Assembly (NCBI GenBank): GCA_934317005.1
Contig: CAKREB010000013.1
Location: forward strand, 31,972 to 95,971
From: an uncultured Lachnospiraceae bacterium
GTDB lineage: Bacteria; Bacillota; Clostridia; Lachnospirales; Lachnospiraceae
Direction of reading: 5' to 3'
Length of the DNA: 64,000 bases
Of this stretch, positions 26,731 through 35,572 are shown one piece after another (the stretch's first letter is position 1; every line of letters begins with the position of its first letter). The position numbers were made by a program, and so were the translations under genes. The notes under the pieces are model-generated. The model made no database searches. It saw nothing but the letters and a program-made list of their open reading frames with translations, and was not told where the DNA came from.

Positions 26731-27261
26731 TTGTTGGGGAACAAAGGAAAAGAGAGCACATGGGAACAGCAGGCAAAGCAGAAGCTGGAAGAAATCTACC
26801 GTGTGCATGGAAAAATGATGATGCAGACGGCAATGTCGGTGCTGCATCACCGGGAAGACGCAGAGGATGCCGTGCAGAACAGCATTTTGTCGATGGCAAG
26901 GCATATGCATGCGGTTGGGGAAGTGCAGGACTTTCGCACGATTTCCTATGTGCGCACAGTTGTGAGAAATACAGCGATTGATATTTACCGGAAGAAAAAA
27001 CGAGGGGATGCTTCATTTGAAGAATTGTTGTTCGAACCGGAGAGCCACTTTGATCTGGAGCATCTTGTTTGCAATTCGCAGGAGGTAGAGCATATCGTTG
27101 CTGTGATTACAAAGATGGATGCGTCGTATCGGGAAGTATTGTCTCTTTTTTATTTGAATGAACTGTCTCCAAGGGAAATAGCAGATGTGTTACACAAGCC
27201 ATATAATACGATCCGCTCTCAGATTAATCGTGGGAAAAAGATATTGCATCGGATGTTGTAA
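26731..27261 (+). CDS. Second ECF-type sigma factor
   Basis: I prefer TTG at 26731 (GGAAAGGGG upstream, 176 residues); the frame extends upstream to ATG 26596 without a ribosome binding site. Region 2 covers about residues 15-80 (VLHHREDAEDAVQNSILSMAR, then RTVVRNTAIDIYRKKKR) and region 4 about 110-170 (MDASYREVLSLFYLNELSPREIADVL in pieces, then IRSQINRGKKIL). It is followed 28 bases later by a membrane protein that is probably its anti-sigma factor. Confidence 0.85.
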   Translation: MLGNKGKESTWEQQAKQKLEEIYRVHGKMMMQTAMSVLHHREDAEDAVQNSILSMARHMHAVGEVQDFRTISYVRTVVRNTAIDIYRKKKRGDASFEELLFEPESHFDLEHLVCNSQEVEHIVAVITKMDASYREVLSLFYLNELSPREIADVLHKPYNTIRSQINRGKKILHRML

Positions 27262-27289
27262 TATGCCAATCAGAAGAGAGGAATGTGTT

Positions 27290-28456
27290 ATGCGAAAAAA
27301 GGATCGTATGATCAAAGATGCATTTGCTGTGTATCAGTCAGAAAAGGAAAAAGAAAATTGTCAGAATGACACCTCAAAAGAGGTTTTTTACACGGAGGGA
27401 TTTGAGGATAAGATATATCAGTACATTCAGAATCTGCCGATTAAAAATCCGAGGGAAAAGGCGCACAGAATATGGATTACGTTGCTTGCTGTTTTAATAT
27501 TGTGCATTGGAATGTTTTTTGGTGTGTATCATGCCAGTCAGAAGTCAGTCAGAGCAACTGCGCAGATAGAAAAAATCTATGAGCAGGCAGCAGAGCGAAT
27601 GGAGAAGTTAAGCCCGGGGAAACAAATGTATGTGATAAGGGATGACGATGGTTCAAAACTGTACCAGATCCAGGTGTTAAACAGTCCGTTGGAAAAGAAG
27701 CTGCAAAGCTCGGATGTCAGCTATCAGCGTGAAAAAAAGTTGACGTTCTTATCCGTATCGTCTTGTGCACAATATTTAAGCAATGGTATCCGCGATGAGG
27801 CAATAGTATGTTATCAGTCTTGTGCGTCTCAGATGATGACACAGCAGTGGAGGGGATATACCTTATCCGATCGGCAGTCAAAGCAGTATTATATACTGAA
27901 AAAGACTTCCGGTGAGATGGCAATTGCAAAATACTGTGGTATCAGTCTGAATGTAGAGACAAAGAAGAAGGAGAGCGTTCAGACAATATTAAAGGATGTT
28001 TTTGGCATCCGCAAGGCAGACGATGTCCGTTCCATCTCATTGGAACGCTATCAGGCGAAGAGTGAGGCAGAACCGGATAAACTGATTGAGGCATATGTCA
28101 GAAAAGAAGCAAAGCAACAGATCTTGTCTTACTTTGGTAAGGATAGTGTGATCCATGATATCGGAAATAATCATTCAGAGCATTGGTCAGAGCCGGACAG
28201 CAGCTGGCAGCCGATTGAAAAGCTGCAACAAAAGGGATGGGACAGTGCAGTGAAGCTTGTTCCAAAGCAATGCTATTATCTTGGAATCGAAAATCAATAC
28301 CATGAAACATATCTGATGGGAATTGTAAAAGAAGGAGAGAAAGTACAGGTTTTTGTTGATCAAAAGAGAACAGATACGATTGGCTTCTCTGTGCAACTTA
28401 GCGAAGACACACAGAAGCAGATGGCAGAGTGGATCGATAAAACGGAGGAATCGTAG
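27290..28456 (+). CDS. Single-pass membrane protein, probable anti-sigma factor of the second ECF module
   Basis: Start at 27290 follows AGAGAGGAA; the 388-residue product has an N-terminal cytosolic part of about 60 residues, one TM helix (WITLLAVLILCIGMFFGVYH, about 62-81), and about 300 external residues of mixed fold with no recognised domain. Its place right behind a sigma gene and its topology fit a transmembrane anti-sigma or signal receptor. No zinc-finger motif is present. The function is inferred from context only. Confidence 0.65.
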   Translation: MRKKDRMIKDAFAVYQSEKEKENCQNDTSKEVFYTEGFEDKIYQYIQNLPIKNPREKAHRIWITLLAVLILCIGMFFGVYHASQKSVRATAQIEKIYEQAAERMEKLSPGKQMYVIRDDDGSKLYQIQVLNSPLEKKLQSSDVSYQREKKLTFLSVSSCAQYLSNGIRDEAIVCYQSCASQMMTQQWRGYTLSDRQSKQYYILKKTSGEMAIAKYCGISLNVETKKKESVQTILKDVFGIRKADDVRSISLERYQAKSEAEPDKLIEAYVRKEAKQQILSYFGKDSVIHDIGNNHSEHWSEPDSSWQPIEKLQQKGWDSAVKLVPKQCYYLGIENQYHETYLMGIVKEGEKVQVFVDQKRTDTIGFSVQLSEDTQKQMAEWIDKTEES

Positions 28457-28499
28457 TGGATCTTCGCGTAGTGTTTTTTACTTTTATAGAAAGTAAAAA

Positions 28500-28556
28500 A
28501 AAGAGCTGTTACATAGAAATAAGAGTGTATCTCTAAATTTCATGTAACGGCTCTTT
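28500..28556. terminator. Bidirectional terminator hairpin
   Basis: AAAGAGCTGTTACAT and GAAAT pair with ATTTC and ATGTAACGGCTCTTT across a short loop. The plus-strand side has TTT; the minus strand runs into eight T, so it may also back up prs termination. Confidence 0.75.
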
Positions 28557-28618
28557 GTGTTTCCAGCATATCTCATCTGATAGAGAAATGAATTTGTAAT
28601 AGTTCCTATAAAAAGGAG

Positions 28619-28650
28619 TAGCCAACGGTAGAGGGAGCTACCGTTGGCTA
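28619..28650 (-). terminator. Probable terminator of the prs transcript
   Basis: A perfect 13-bp stem (TAGCCAACGGTAG with its complement, 6-base loop) lies 234 bases after the prs stop. On the minus strand it is followed after four bases by T5. The rest of the 427-base gap is A/T-rich, with a small TTTCTTAA/TTAAGAAA palindrome near 28806. Confidence 0.65.
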
Positions 28651-28883
28651 AAAATGAAAAAAATGAAAAAGAATCTATCTCAAACAAAAGTCAATAAGCT
28701 TTTTAATAAGAATTAAGGTTTGGTATTTAGTATTTCCTTTCCTTTATCTTATATACATATCATAGCAACAAAATGTGAATGGAGTTTGTACTATTTGTGA
28801 AGTATTTCTTAAGTTAAGAAACGAAATCTAAATTAAATGTAAACTGAGAATCGTTTTGAAAATCAGTGTAGATTTTGTAAAAA

Positions 28884-30056
28884 TTAAATCTGACCATATT
28901 TCTTCAAAATATTCTGGATACGCTCTGCAGGATTCAAAAGTTCGCTGATAGACTGATCATGGTTCAAAGTATCGATCAGGAGAGCAACATATTTGCTCAT
29001 ATCAACATTGATATAGTAGTCACGACTGAGAACCTCCTGTGGCTGATATACCAGATTAGTGGTAAGAACCCTATCGATCAGACCCTTCTCATGCGCTTCG
29101 TCGAACTTCTCCATACCGTTTGTAAAAAGACCAAAGGTAGCAGCGACATAGATGCGGCGTGCCTTTCTTCTCTTTAACTCTGTTGCTACATCAATCATGC
29201 TTTCACCGGAAGAAATCATATCATCAATGATGATAACATCCTTGCCTTCCAGATCAGAGCCAAGAAACTCATGAGCAATGATTGGGTTGCGTCCGTCTAC
29301 GATACGGCTGTAATCACGGCGCTTGTAGAACATACCAACATCGATTCCCAAAACGTTTGCATAGTAAACAGCACGTCCCATAGCACCTTCATCCGGACTG
29401 ATTACCATCAGATGGTCGGCATCTACCTTAAGATCGTCTACATTCTTAAGGAGTGCTTTGATAAACTGATACGTAGGCTGTACTGTTTCGAAGCTTTTTA
29501 ATGGGATTGCGTTCTGTACACGTGGATCGTGTGCATCGAAAGTAATAATGCTTTCAACGCCCATCTGTGTCAGCTCCTGCAATGCGAGCGCACAGTCTAA
29601 GGATTCACGGGCACTTCTTCTATGCTGGCGGCTTTCATATAAGAAAGGCATGATTACGGTAATACGTCTTGCTTTTCCGCCGACAGCGGCAATGATACGC
29701 TTTAAGTCCTGATAGTGGTCATCCGGTGACATATGATTTGTCTGACCGCAGACTTTATAAGTTAAACTATAATTACAAACATCTACTAAAAGGTATAAAT
29801 CGTCGCCACGAACAGATTCGCGGATGATTCCTTTTGCTTCACCGGACCCGAAACGTGGGCATGCAGAATCGATGATAAAGGAATCACGGTTATAGCCGGC
29901 AAAAGAAGATGCTGTTGTATGGTTTTCAGCACGTTCATTTCTCCAGTCAACGATATAATCATTCACACGTTTTCCCATCTCTTTGCTGCTTTCCAGTGCA
30001 AGGATACCAAGTGTTCCTACAGGAATTGTTTCTGCCAGTTTGTCGTGTCGTTTCAT
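28884..30056 (-). CDS. prs: Ribose-phosphate pyrophosphokinase
   Basis: Prs makes PRPP from ribose 5-phosphate and ATP for nucleotide, His and Trp synthesis. The 390-residue product starts at 30056 (GGAGG five bases upstream). It has MPFLYESRQHRRSARESLD (catalytic flexible-loop region), ITFDAHDPRVQNAI, VISPDEGAMGRA and the PRPP loop VIIIDDMISSGESM. It is about 70 residues longer than standard Prs, with a longer N-terminal domain; this long form is seen in Clostridia. It is the last gene of the dnaD-dnaI-prs run. Confidence 0.95.
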   Translation of the reverse strand: MKRHDKLAETIPVGTLGILALESSKEMGKRVNDYIVDWRNERAENHTTASSFAGYNRDSFIIDSACPRFGSGEAKGIIRESVRGDDLYLLVDVCNYSLTYKVCGQTNHMSPDDHYQDLKRIIAAVGGKARRITVIMPFLYESRQHRRSARESLDCALALQELTQMGVESIITFDAHDPRVQNAIPLKSFETVQPTYQFIKALLKNVDDLKVDADHLMVISPDEGAMGRAVYYANVLGIDVGMFYKRRDYSRIVDGRNPIIAHEFLGSDLEGKDVIIIDDMISSGESMIDVATELKRRKARRIYVAATFGLFTNGMEKFDEAHEKGLIDRVLTTNLVYQPQEVLSRDYYINVDMSKYVALLIDTLNHDQSISELLNPAERIQNILKKYGQI

Positions 30057-30088
30057 AATAACCTCCAATGTGTTGTATAGTGTAAAAA

Positions 30089-31093
30089 TTAATATTTTTT
30101 TGCAAATGCCTTCTGGATACGGATATCCGTTCCGACAATCTGCTTAAAATCATAATAACCGGTAAATCTGGAAAAAATTCTTTCACTATAACGTTCCCGC
30201 AAATCAGAAAAAGAGAGATTTGTAGAAATAATAGTGGAACGTTTATCATTGTGTCTTTCTTCGATGAAATAATATAACTGTGATATCGTGAAAGAGTTAG
30301 AAAGTTCGGTTCCAAGATCATCTATGATCAACAGATCACTGTTTAAAATATAAGAAATCTGTTCATCTGTCGTATATGGATCATCTTTACGAAACTTAAC
30401 CTTCTCTAACATATCAAAAAGCTGTAAAGAAGTCAAGTAAACAACCGTGTGACCGGAATCGAGAAGCTCTTTTGCGATGCAGTGTGTCAGAAAGGTTTTT
30501 CCGACACCGGTAGGTCCATAAAAAAGGATGTTTTCATATGCCGTATCGAAGTGCTTGATAAAGCTTTTGCAGGCTTCTTTGATTCTTTTTATATTCTCAC
30601 GTGGGGTGAGAGAAAGATTGTCATGAATGGTTGTGTCATCATAATATTCTTCTTCAAATGTAGAAAAATTCTCAAGTTCTAAGATATCAGTCAGATTTGA
30701 GTTTTCATATAAAGCCTGTAGCTTAGCCTGCTGAAAGCAATGGCAGGGTTTTCCACTTATCAGACCGGTATCCTTGCAGTCTATGCAGTTGTAGATAGGG
30801 CTAAGATAATCGGAAGGATAGTTGTTTTCTGAAAGGATTTCAGCTTTGCGGGCTAACAGCGCATCCTTTTTCTTAGTGTAGGCTGCAAGCTTTTCCTTTG
30901 CCTGTTCCGGATTTAAAAGCTCCTCCTTTGCCTGCTCTACAGAAAGTTCTACAATCTGTGTGTGTATGTCCCTAAGTTCCGGAATTTCCTGATACAGTTC
31001 TTCGTGTCGCGCATCTAAAAGACGCTGGTTGTCCATGCGTGTCTGGTCGTATTGAAACATGATATCGCGATACTGTGTGTTTGAGATACCCAT
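30089..31093 (-). CDS. DnaI/DnaC-type helicase-loader ATPase
   Basis: The 334-residue protein has a helical N-terminal half, a zinc-binding cluster (Cys103, Cys106, Cys117, Cys119; CIDC, CHC), then an AAA+ domain with Walker A GPTGVGKT (193-200), Walker B LLIIDDLGTE and sensor STNLS. This is the layout of primosomal DnaI, which loads the replicative helicase. The start follows AAGGAGG. It sits 33 bases after the dnaD-like gene, which fits a primosome pair. Confidence 0.9.
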   Translation of the reverse strand: MGISNTQYRDIMFQYDQTRMDNQRLLDARHEELYQEIPELRDIHTQIVELSVEQAKEELLNPEQAKEKLAAYTKKKDALLARKAEILSENNYPSDYLSPIYNCIDCKDTGLISGKPCHCFQQAKLQALYENSNLTDILELENFSTFEEEYYDDTTIHDNLSLTPRENIKRIKEACKSFIKHFDTAYENILFYGPTGVGKTFLTHCIAKELLDSGHTVVYLTSLQLFDMLEKVKFRKDDPYTTDEQISYILNSDLLIIDDLGTELSNSFTISQLYYFIEERHNDKRSTIISTNLSFSDLRERYSERIFSRFTGYYDFKQIVGTDIRIQKAFAKKY

Positions 31094-31126
31094 CCAAAAA
31101 TCCTCCTTATCTTATGGCTAAGTAAG

Positions 31127-32374
31127 CTAACGGGTTAGTAAAATTTTTTCTAACTGATCAATCTCTTCTTTTGAGGTGCTGCGCTGCTGGAAGGATTGAA
31201 ACTGTGCTTTTTTGGCTGCTCCTGTGTTGTTTACGGCTCCGCTTTTTTGCGAGTTCTGGCGTGCAGCATTTGCTCTCTTTTGCTTATGTTTGGCATCGCA
31301 TGCCGCGATGTCCTGCAATGTATGTACGTTGCTTTTGTGCCAGTTGCTTAAAATGCCGTCAAGGTATTTGAAATCAGGTTTTTGAATGCTTAGCATCGTG
31401 CGGTTGCAAGCCTCTAATATGACGGCAAGATCCATATGCCAGACGTTTTGCCAGCGTTCGATGTACTGACACTCGATTTTAGCCAGTGGACGGCCAAGCG
31501 CCAATGTCTTAGCAATCGCAGTGTGTGAAGCGCTGTATATCGTTGCGTGTATTTTGGCTTCTTCCGGAGTTGTGATTCCAAGCTCTGCCCATGAGAGTGC
31601 AACGGTCTGAACATATTTTACATTTGTCTTTTCCAGAGAGCAGCAGTATTCGTAAAGATATAGAATCAGTTCTTTGGAAAAATGCAAAGTGTCAAAAAGA
31701 TAGGTTAGTAACTGCACTTCGGTAGTATTTAAAGTGCGCTTTAAGTAGTTTTCTACGATCAGGCATACCCAGGAAAAATCATTATCCTGCGTAACGCGCA
31801 GAGTCTGCTCCTCCGTGACAGAAATCTCTTTGGTGGAGAGTGTGTCATATGGAGTAGATTTTTCGGGTGCTTCGTCCGATGCATCCGGTATATCTGATAT
31901 TTTTGTATCGGATGCAGACTTTGTATCCGGTGAGAGTATTCTGTTATCAGATTGTTCTGTAGAAAACTCTGTCCCAGAGTAGTCTGGTTCTGCATTGACT
32001 GTTTCAGCGACAACGTCTTTGGTTTCTGACGGTTTATCGGTCATCATCTGTCTGTCCTCTTCAGAAAGAAGCATGTCGGGATCAAGCATTTCAATTCCTG
32101 TGATGTAACCGTTTGATGCGTCTGTCTGTAAGGATATCAGTCCGCGCTTTTCCCAGTAGTGAAGTGCGCGGATAATATCTTTCTCCGTGTTTTCCAGTCT
32201 GTCCGCAAGAAATGAGATGGAAAGGCTGCGTTCTCTGTGCTGCAGGCACATGGAAAGGTAAAGATATACTTTTACATAACTCCCGTTGGCATCTAACATA
32301 TATTTCTGAATAAATGAATTATGAATCGCTGTCGTAAGCGGAATGTGATTAGAGCATAATAATATTTGATCCAT
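31127..32374 (-). CDS. DnaD-domain replication/primosome protein
   Basis: Start at 32374 follows CGGAGG; the product has 415 residues. The N-terminal 100 residues are a winged helix (YVKVYLYLSMCLQH, ALHYWEKRGLI), residues about 110-200 an acidic low-complexity linker, and residues about 215-385 a DnaD_2-type region (LLTYLFDTLHFSKELILYLYEYCC in parts, ending YLDGILSNWHKSN). Such proteins remodel origin or restart DNA and recruit the helicase loader. It heads the minus-strand operon with dnaI-like and prs. Confidence 0.9.
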   Translation of the reverse strand: MDQILLCSNHIPLTTAIHNSFIQKYMLDANGSYVKVYLYLSMCLQHRERSLSISFLADRLENTEKDIIRALHYWEKRGLISLQTDASNGYITGIEMLDPDMLLSEEDRQMMTDKPSETKDVVAETVNAEPDYSGTEFSTEQSDNRILSPDTKSASDTKISDIPDASDEAPEKSTPYDTLSTKEISVTEEQTLRVTQDNDFSWVCLIVENYLKRTLNTTEVQLLTYLFDTLHFSKELILYLYEYCCSLEKTNVKYVQTVALSWAELGITTPEEAKIHATIYSASHTAIAKTLALGRPLAKIECQYIERWQNVWHMDLAVILEACNRTMLSIQKPDFKYLDGILSNWHKSNVHTLQDIAACDAKHKQKRANAARQNSQKSGAVNNTGAAKKAQFQSFQQRSTSKEEIDQLEKILLTR

Positions 32375-32403
32375 GATAATCCTCCGTTTCATGGTTTTCA
32401 TTT

Positions 32404-32472
32404 TATAGGAAATTGCTGCTATGGTAATGGTATACAGAGTATACTTAGAGAATGCACTGGCATTCTCTCTTT
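32404..32472. repeat. Dispersed intergenic motif plus GAGAATGC hairpin, copy B
   Basis: The plus strand reads ATAGGAAATTGCTG then CTATGGTAATGGTAT, and after 16 bases a perfect hairpin GAGAATGC-ACTG-GCATTCTC followed by TCTTTT. Copy A at 2352 shares 24 of about 28 bases of the first part. On the minus strand it is the leader of the dnaD-like gene. Confidence 0.5.
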
Positions 32473-32492
32473 TCGTTTTATAGCATTTTTGT

Positions 32493-32520
32493 ATTGTAGC
32501 ACAGTTTGAATTGCTTGAAA
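32493..32520 (-). promoter_or_regulatory. Candidate promoter of the dnaD-dnaI-prs operon
   Basis: On the minus strand TTTCAA and an extended -10 TGCTACAAT are 16 bases apart. The downstream ATAAAACGAAAA (complement at 32470-32481) is identical to a stretch at the same offset from the L25 promoter. Confidence 0.35.
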
Positions 32521-32629
32521 ATACCCTGCCACCGCAGAAAGAATGTTAGTAGAGCAGTTGTTCATAATGTGGAAAAAACTGTAGAAAAAGGAGCAAGAAT
32601 CCGTTTTTTCGAGAAAATTTGACAAAAAA

Positions 32630-32686
32630 TTATCCACAACGCTTTGTTGAGAATAATCAACAAAAAATTGTGGATAATGTGGATAA
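32630..32686. promoter_or_regulatory. Cluster of three perfect DnaA boxes
   Basis: TTATCCACA lies at 32630-32638, and TGTGGATAA, the same box inverted, occurs twice in direct contact at 32669-32677 and 32678-32686. A one-mismatch box TGTGGAAAA lies at 32569-32577. They are upstream of the dnaD-dnaI operon. Confidence 0.65.
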
Positions 32687-32687
32687 C

Positions 32688-34070
32688 TTATTTTTGTACG
32701 AGGTCTTCGCCTATATTTACGACATTTCCGGCACCCATAGTTATTAACAAGTCACCGTTGATACATTTTTCAGATAAAAATTGTTCAATTTCCTCAAAAG
32801 TAGGAAAATAGTAGGCGTCTTTTCCTAGTTTCTTTAACTCTGCCTGTAAAGTCCTGGAAGAAATATCACCGGGATCCTGCTCGCGGGCAGCGTAAATATC
32901 CGCTAGAATGACATTTTCGGCTTTCGATAATGCCTCGGCAAATTCCTTTAACAATGCTCTGGTGCGGCTGTAAGTGTGTGGCTGGAATACACACCAGAGA
33001 TGCTTGTGCGGATACTTTTGTGCAGCCTGTAATGTGGCAGCGATTTCTGTCGGATGATGTGCATAATCATCCACAACAGTCACTCCGTTAAAGCTTCCTT
33101 TCAGTTCAAAGCGACGCTCTGTTCCGACAAAGGCTGTAAGACCTTCTTTGATCTGTTCCATTGGAAGCTCATAATATAAGGAAAGAGCGATTGCAGACAA
33201 TGCATTTGAAATATTGTGCTTTCCGATGACATTCAGATGAATCACATCACCGGTTTTCAGGCCGTTATGCAGCAACGCAAAGGAACCGTGCCCCTTTTCA
33301 TCGAAAGAAATATCAGCAGCGCTATATTCAGCATGTTCATTTAAACCAAATGTGATGACACGGCAGGTTAAGTCTGCGGTAATCTCGTCTAAGTCAGGAA
33401 TGTCAGCGTTGATGACCAAAACACCATCTTCCGGAAGAAGCTTAGCATATTCATGGAAGGAATGGCGGATATCGTTGATATCTTTAAAAAAGTCCAGATG
33501 ATCAGCGTCGATGTTCAGGATGATCTCTGCGGTAGGGAAAAATTTCAAAAAGCTGTTGGTGTATTCGCATGCTTCCGTAATGAAATTTTCAGAATGACCA
33601 ATGCGGATGTTTCCCTTGATGGCATCTAAGATACCACCGACAGAGATCGTAGGATCCTTTTTGGCAGCTAAAAAGATGTGGGAAAGCATGGAAGTTGTAG
33701 TGGTCTTTCCGTGTGTACCGGAAATGCCGATCGCGTTTTTGTAGTTTTTCATGACCTGACCGACCATAACGGCACGTTCCATCATAGGGATTTCCTTTGC
33801 CTTTGCAGCTACAAACTCCGGGTTATCCGGATGAATTGCGGCTGTATAGACGATGAAATCAATGTCATCAGTAATATTTTCTGCTTTTTGTCCATATATT
33901 ATATCAATTCCCAGTGAAGCAAGGTGTTGTGTGATCTTGCTTTCCTGCGAATCGGAGCCTTTTACGGTAAATCCATTTTCATGCAAAAGCTGGGCAAAGC
34001 CGCTCATGCTGATGCCACCGATACCGATAAAATATGCGGTGCAAGGTTTGTTTAAATTAATTTGGTACAT
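32688..34070 (-). CDS. murC: UDP-N-acetylmuramate--L-alanine ligase
   Basis: MurC adds L-Ala to UDP-MurNAc in cytosolic peptidoglycan synthesis. The 460-residue product (start 34070 behind GGTGG) has the N-terminal FIGIGGISMSG nucleotide-sugar loop, the ATP loop GISGTHGKTTTTSML, the central NIDADHLDFF and the C-terminal VDDYAHHPTEI motif, all diagnostic for MurC. Its stop abuts the DnaA boxes. It is divergent from glgC. Confidence 0.97.
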   Translation of the reverse strand: MYQINLNKPCTAYFIGIGGISMSGFAQLLHENGFTVKGSDSQESKITQHLASLGIDIIYGQKAENITDDIDFIVYTAAIHPDNPEFVAAKAKEIPMMERAVMVGQVMKNYKNAIGISGTHGKTTTTSMLSHIFLAAKKDPTISVGGILDAIKGNIRIGHSENFITEACEYTNSFLKFFPTAEIILNIDADHLDFFKDINDIRHSFHEYAKLLPEDGVLVINADIPDLDEITADLTCRVITFGLNEHAEYSAADISFDEKGHGSFALLHNGLKTGDVIHLNVIGKHNISNALSAIALSLYYELPMEQIKEGLTAFVGTERRFELKGSFNGVTVVDDYAHHPTEIAATLQAAQKYPHKHLWCVFQPHTYSRTRALLKEFAEALSKAENVILADIYAAREQDPGDISSRTLQAELKKLGKDAYYFPTFEEIEQFLSEKCINGDLLITMGAGNVVNIGEDLVQK

Positions 34071-34236
34071 GATATCCACCATCCTGTCTGTAGTTTTCTT
34101 TTTTCATTATAAACAATGGGCACAAAAATACAATCATTAATTCTATGTACGGTCGACAAAAAATAGTTCAAAAGGAGATTTTTATACAATTCGCATAAAA
34201 AAATAGAAGAAATGAGAAAAATTTCGTCTAAATTTA

Positions 34237-34265
34237 TTCACATTTCATATGTTATATGCTATAAT
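34237..34265 (+). promoter_or_regulatory. Promoter of glgCD
   Basis: TTCACA (34237-34242), 17 bases, and TATAAT (34260-34265) lie 36 bases before the glgC start. Confidence 0.6.
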
Positions 34266-34300
34266 TAAATTACTTTATTTCAATAGTAAGGGGTGATAAC

Positions 34301-35572
34301 GTGATTAAAAAAGAGATGATAGCAATGCTATTAGCTGGTGGACAAGGATCTCGTCTGGGAGTTCTTACAGCTAACGTAGCGAAACCGGCAGTTGCGTTTG
34401 GAGGGAAATATCGAATTATTGACTTTCCATTGAGTAATTGCATTAATTCAGGTGTGGATACAGTTGGTGTTCTGACACAGTATCAGCCGCTTCAGCTTAA
34501 CACACATATCGGTATTGGTATCCCGTGGGATTTGGATCGTAATGTAGGCGGTGTTTCCATTCTTCCACCATACGAGAAGAGTGCAAGCAGCGAGTGGTAT
34601 ACGGGTACTGCCAATGCGATTTATCAGAATATGCGTTACATGGAACGTTATAATCCGGATTATGTTTTGATCCTGGGTGGTGATCACATTTACAAGATGG
34701 ACTATGAAGTGATGTTAGATTTTCATAAAGCAAATCATGCAGATGTTACTTTGGCAACGATTCCTGTTCCAATAGAGGAGGCAAGTCGTTTCGGTGTTGT
34801 GATCACAGACGATAAGAAACAGATTCGTGAATTTGAGGAAAAGCCGGAGCATCCAAGAAGCAATCTTGCTTCTATGGGAATTTATATCTTCTCATGGCCG
34901 GTTTTGAGAGAAGCACTGATCAAGTTAAAGGATCAGCCGGCGTGTGACTTTGGTAAGCATATCATTCCGTATTGCCATGAAAAGGGAGATCGTATCTTTG
35001 CATATGAGTACAATGGTTATTGGAAGGATGTAGGAACACTTGGCTCTTACTGGGAGTCTAACATGGAACTGATCGACCTGATCCCTGTATTTAACCTTTA
35101 TGAAGAATTTTGGAAGATTTATACGAGAACAGACCGTATTCCACCACAGTATATTGCAGAGAATGCAGTGGTAGACAAAGCGATTATAGGTGAAGCTGCA
35201 GAGATTTATGGTGAAGTACATAATTCGGTTATCGGCTCAGGAGTAACGATTGCACCGGGAGCGGTGGTAAGAGATTCTATCATTATGAATGCTACCGTGA
35301 TTGGAGAGGGAACCGTTGTAGACAAAGCAATTATTTCAGAAGATGTTATCGTTGGAAAGAACTGTAAGCTCGGTGTAGGAGAAGAAGTACCGAATAAGAT
35401 CAAGCCGGATGTATATGCGTTTGGTCTGGTTACGATCGGAGAGCAGAGTGTGATTCCGGACAATGTAGAAATAGGAAAGAACACAGCTATTTCCGGTGAA
35501 ACGGTAGCGGCAGATTATCCGGATGGAAAGCTTGCAGGTGGGGAAACATTGATTAAGGTAGGTGACAAATAA
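34301..35572 (+). CDS. glgC: Glucose-1-phosphate adenylyltransferase
   Basis: GlgC makes ADP-glucose, the committed step of bacterial glycogen synthesis. The 423-residue product (GTG start behind AAGGGGTGATAAC) has the nucleotide loop AGGQGSRLGVLT, the effector region KPAVAFGGKYRIIDFPLSN, catalytic GGDHIYKMDY, FEEKPEHP and a C-terminal left-handed beta-helix of hexapeptide repeats (about 285-400). Its stop overlaps the glgD start by one base (TAATG). In Firmicutes GlgC works as a complex with GlgD. Confidence 0.96.
   Translation: MIKKEMIAMLLAGGQGSRLGVLTANVAKPAVAFGGKYRIIDFPLSNCINSGVDTVGVLTQYQPLQLNTHIGIGIPWDLDRNVGGVSILPPYEKSASSEWYTGTANAIYQNMRYMERYNPDYVLILGGDHIYKMDYEVMLDFHKANHADVTLATIPVPIEEASRFGVVITDDKKQIREFEEKPEHPRSNLASMGIYIFSWPVLREALIKLKDQPACDFGKHIIPYCHEKGDRIFAYEYNGYWKDVGTLGSYWESNMELIDLIPVFNLYEEFWKIYTRTDRIPPQYIAENAVVDKAIIGEAAEIYGEVHNSVIGSGVTIAPGAVVRDSIIMNATVIGEGTVVDKAIISEDVIVGKNCKLGVGEEVPNKIKPDVYAFGLVTIGEQSVIPDNVEIGKNTAISGETVAADYPDGKLAGGETLIKVGDK

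Noticed and set aside
32375..32690. Chromosomal origin at the DnaA boxes
   Set aside because: dnaA, dnaN, rpmH and a clear AT-rich unwinding region are not present; three boxes alone do not make an origin.
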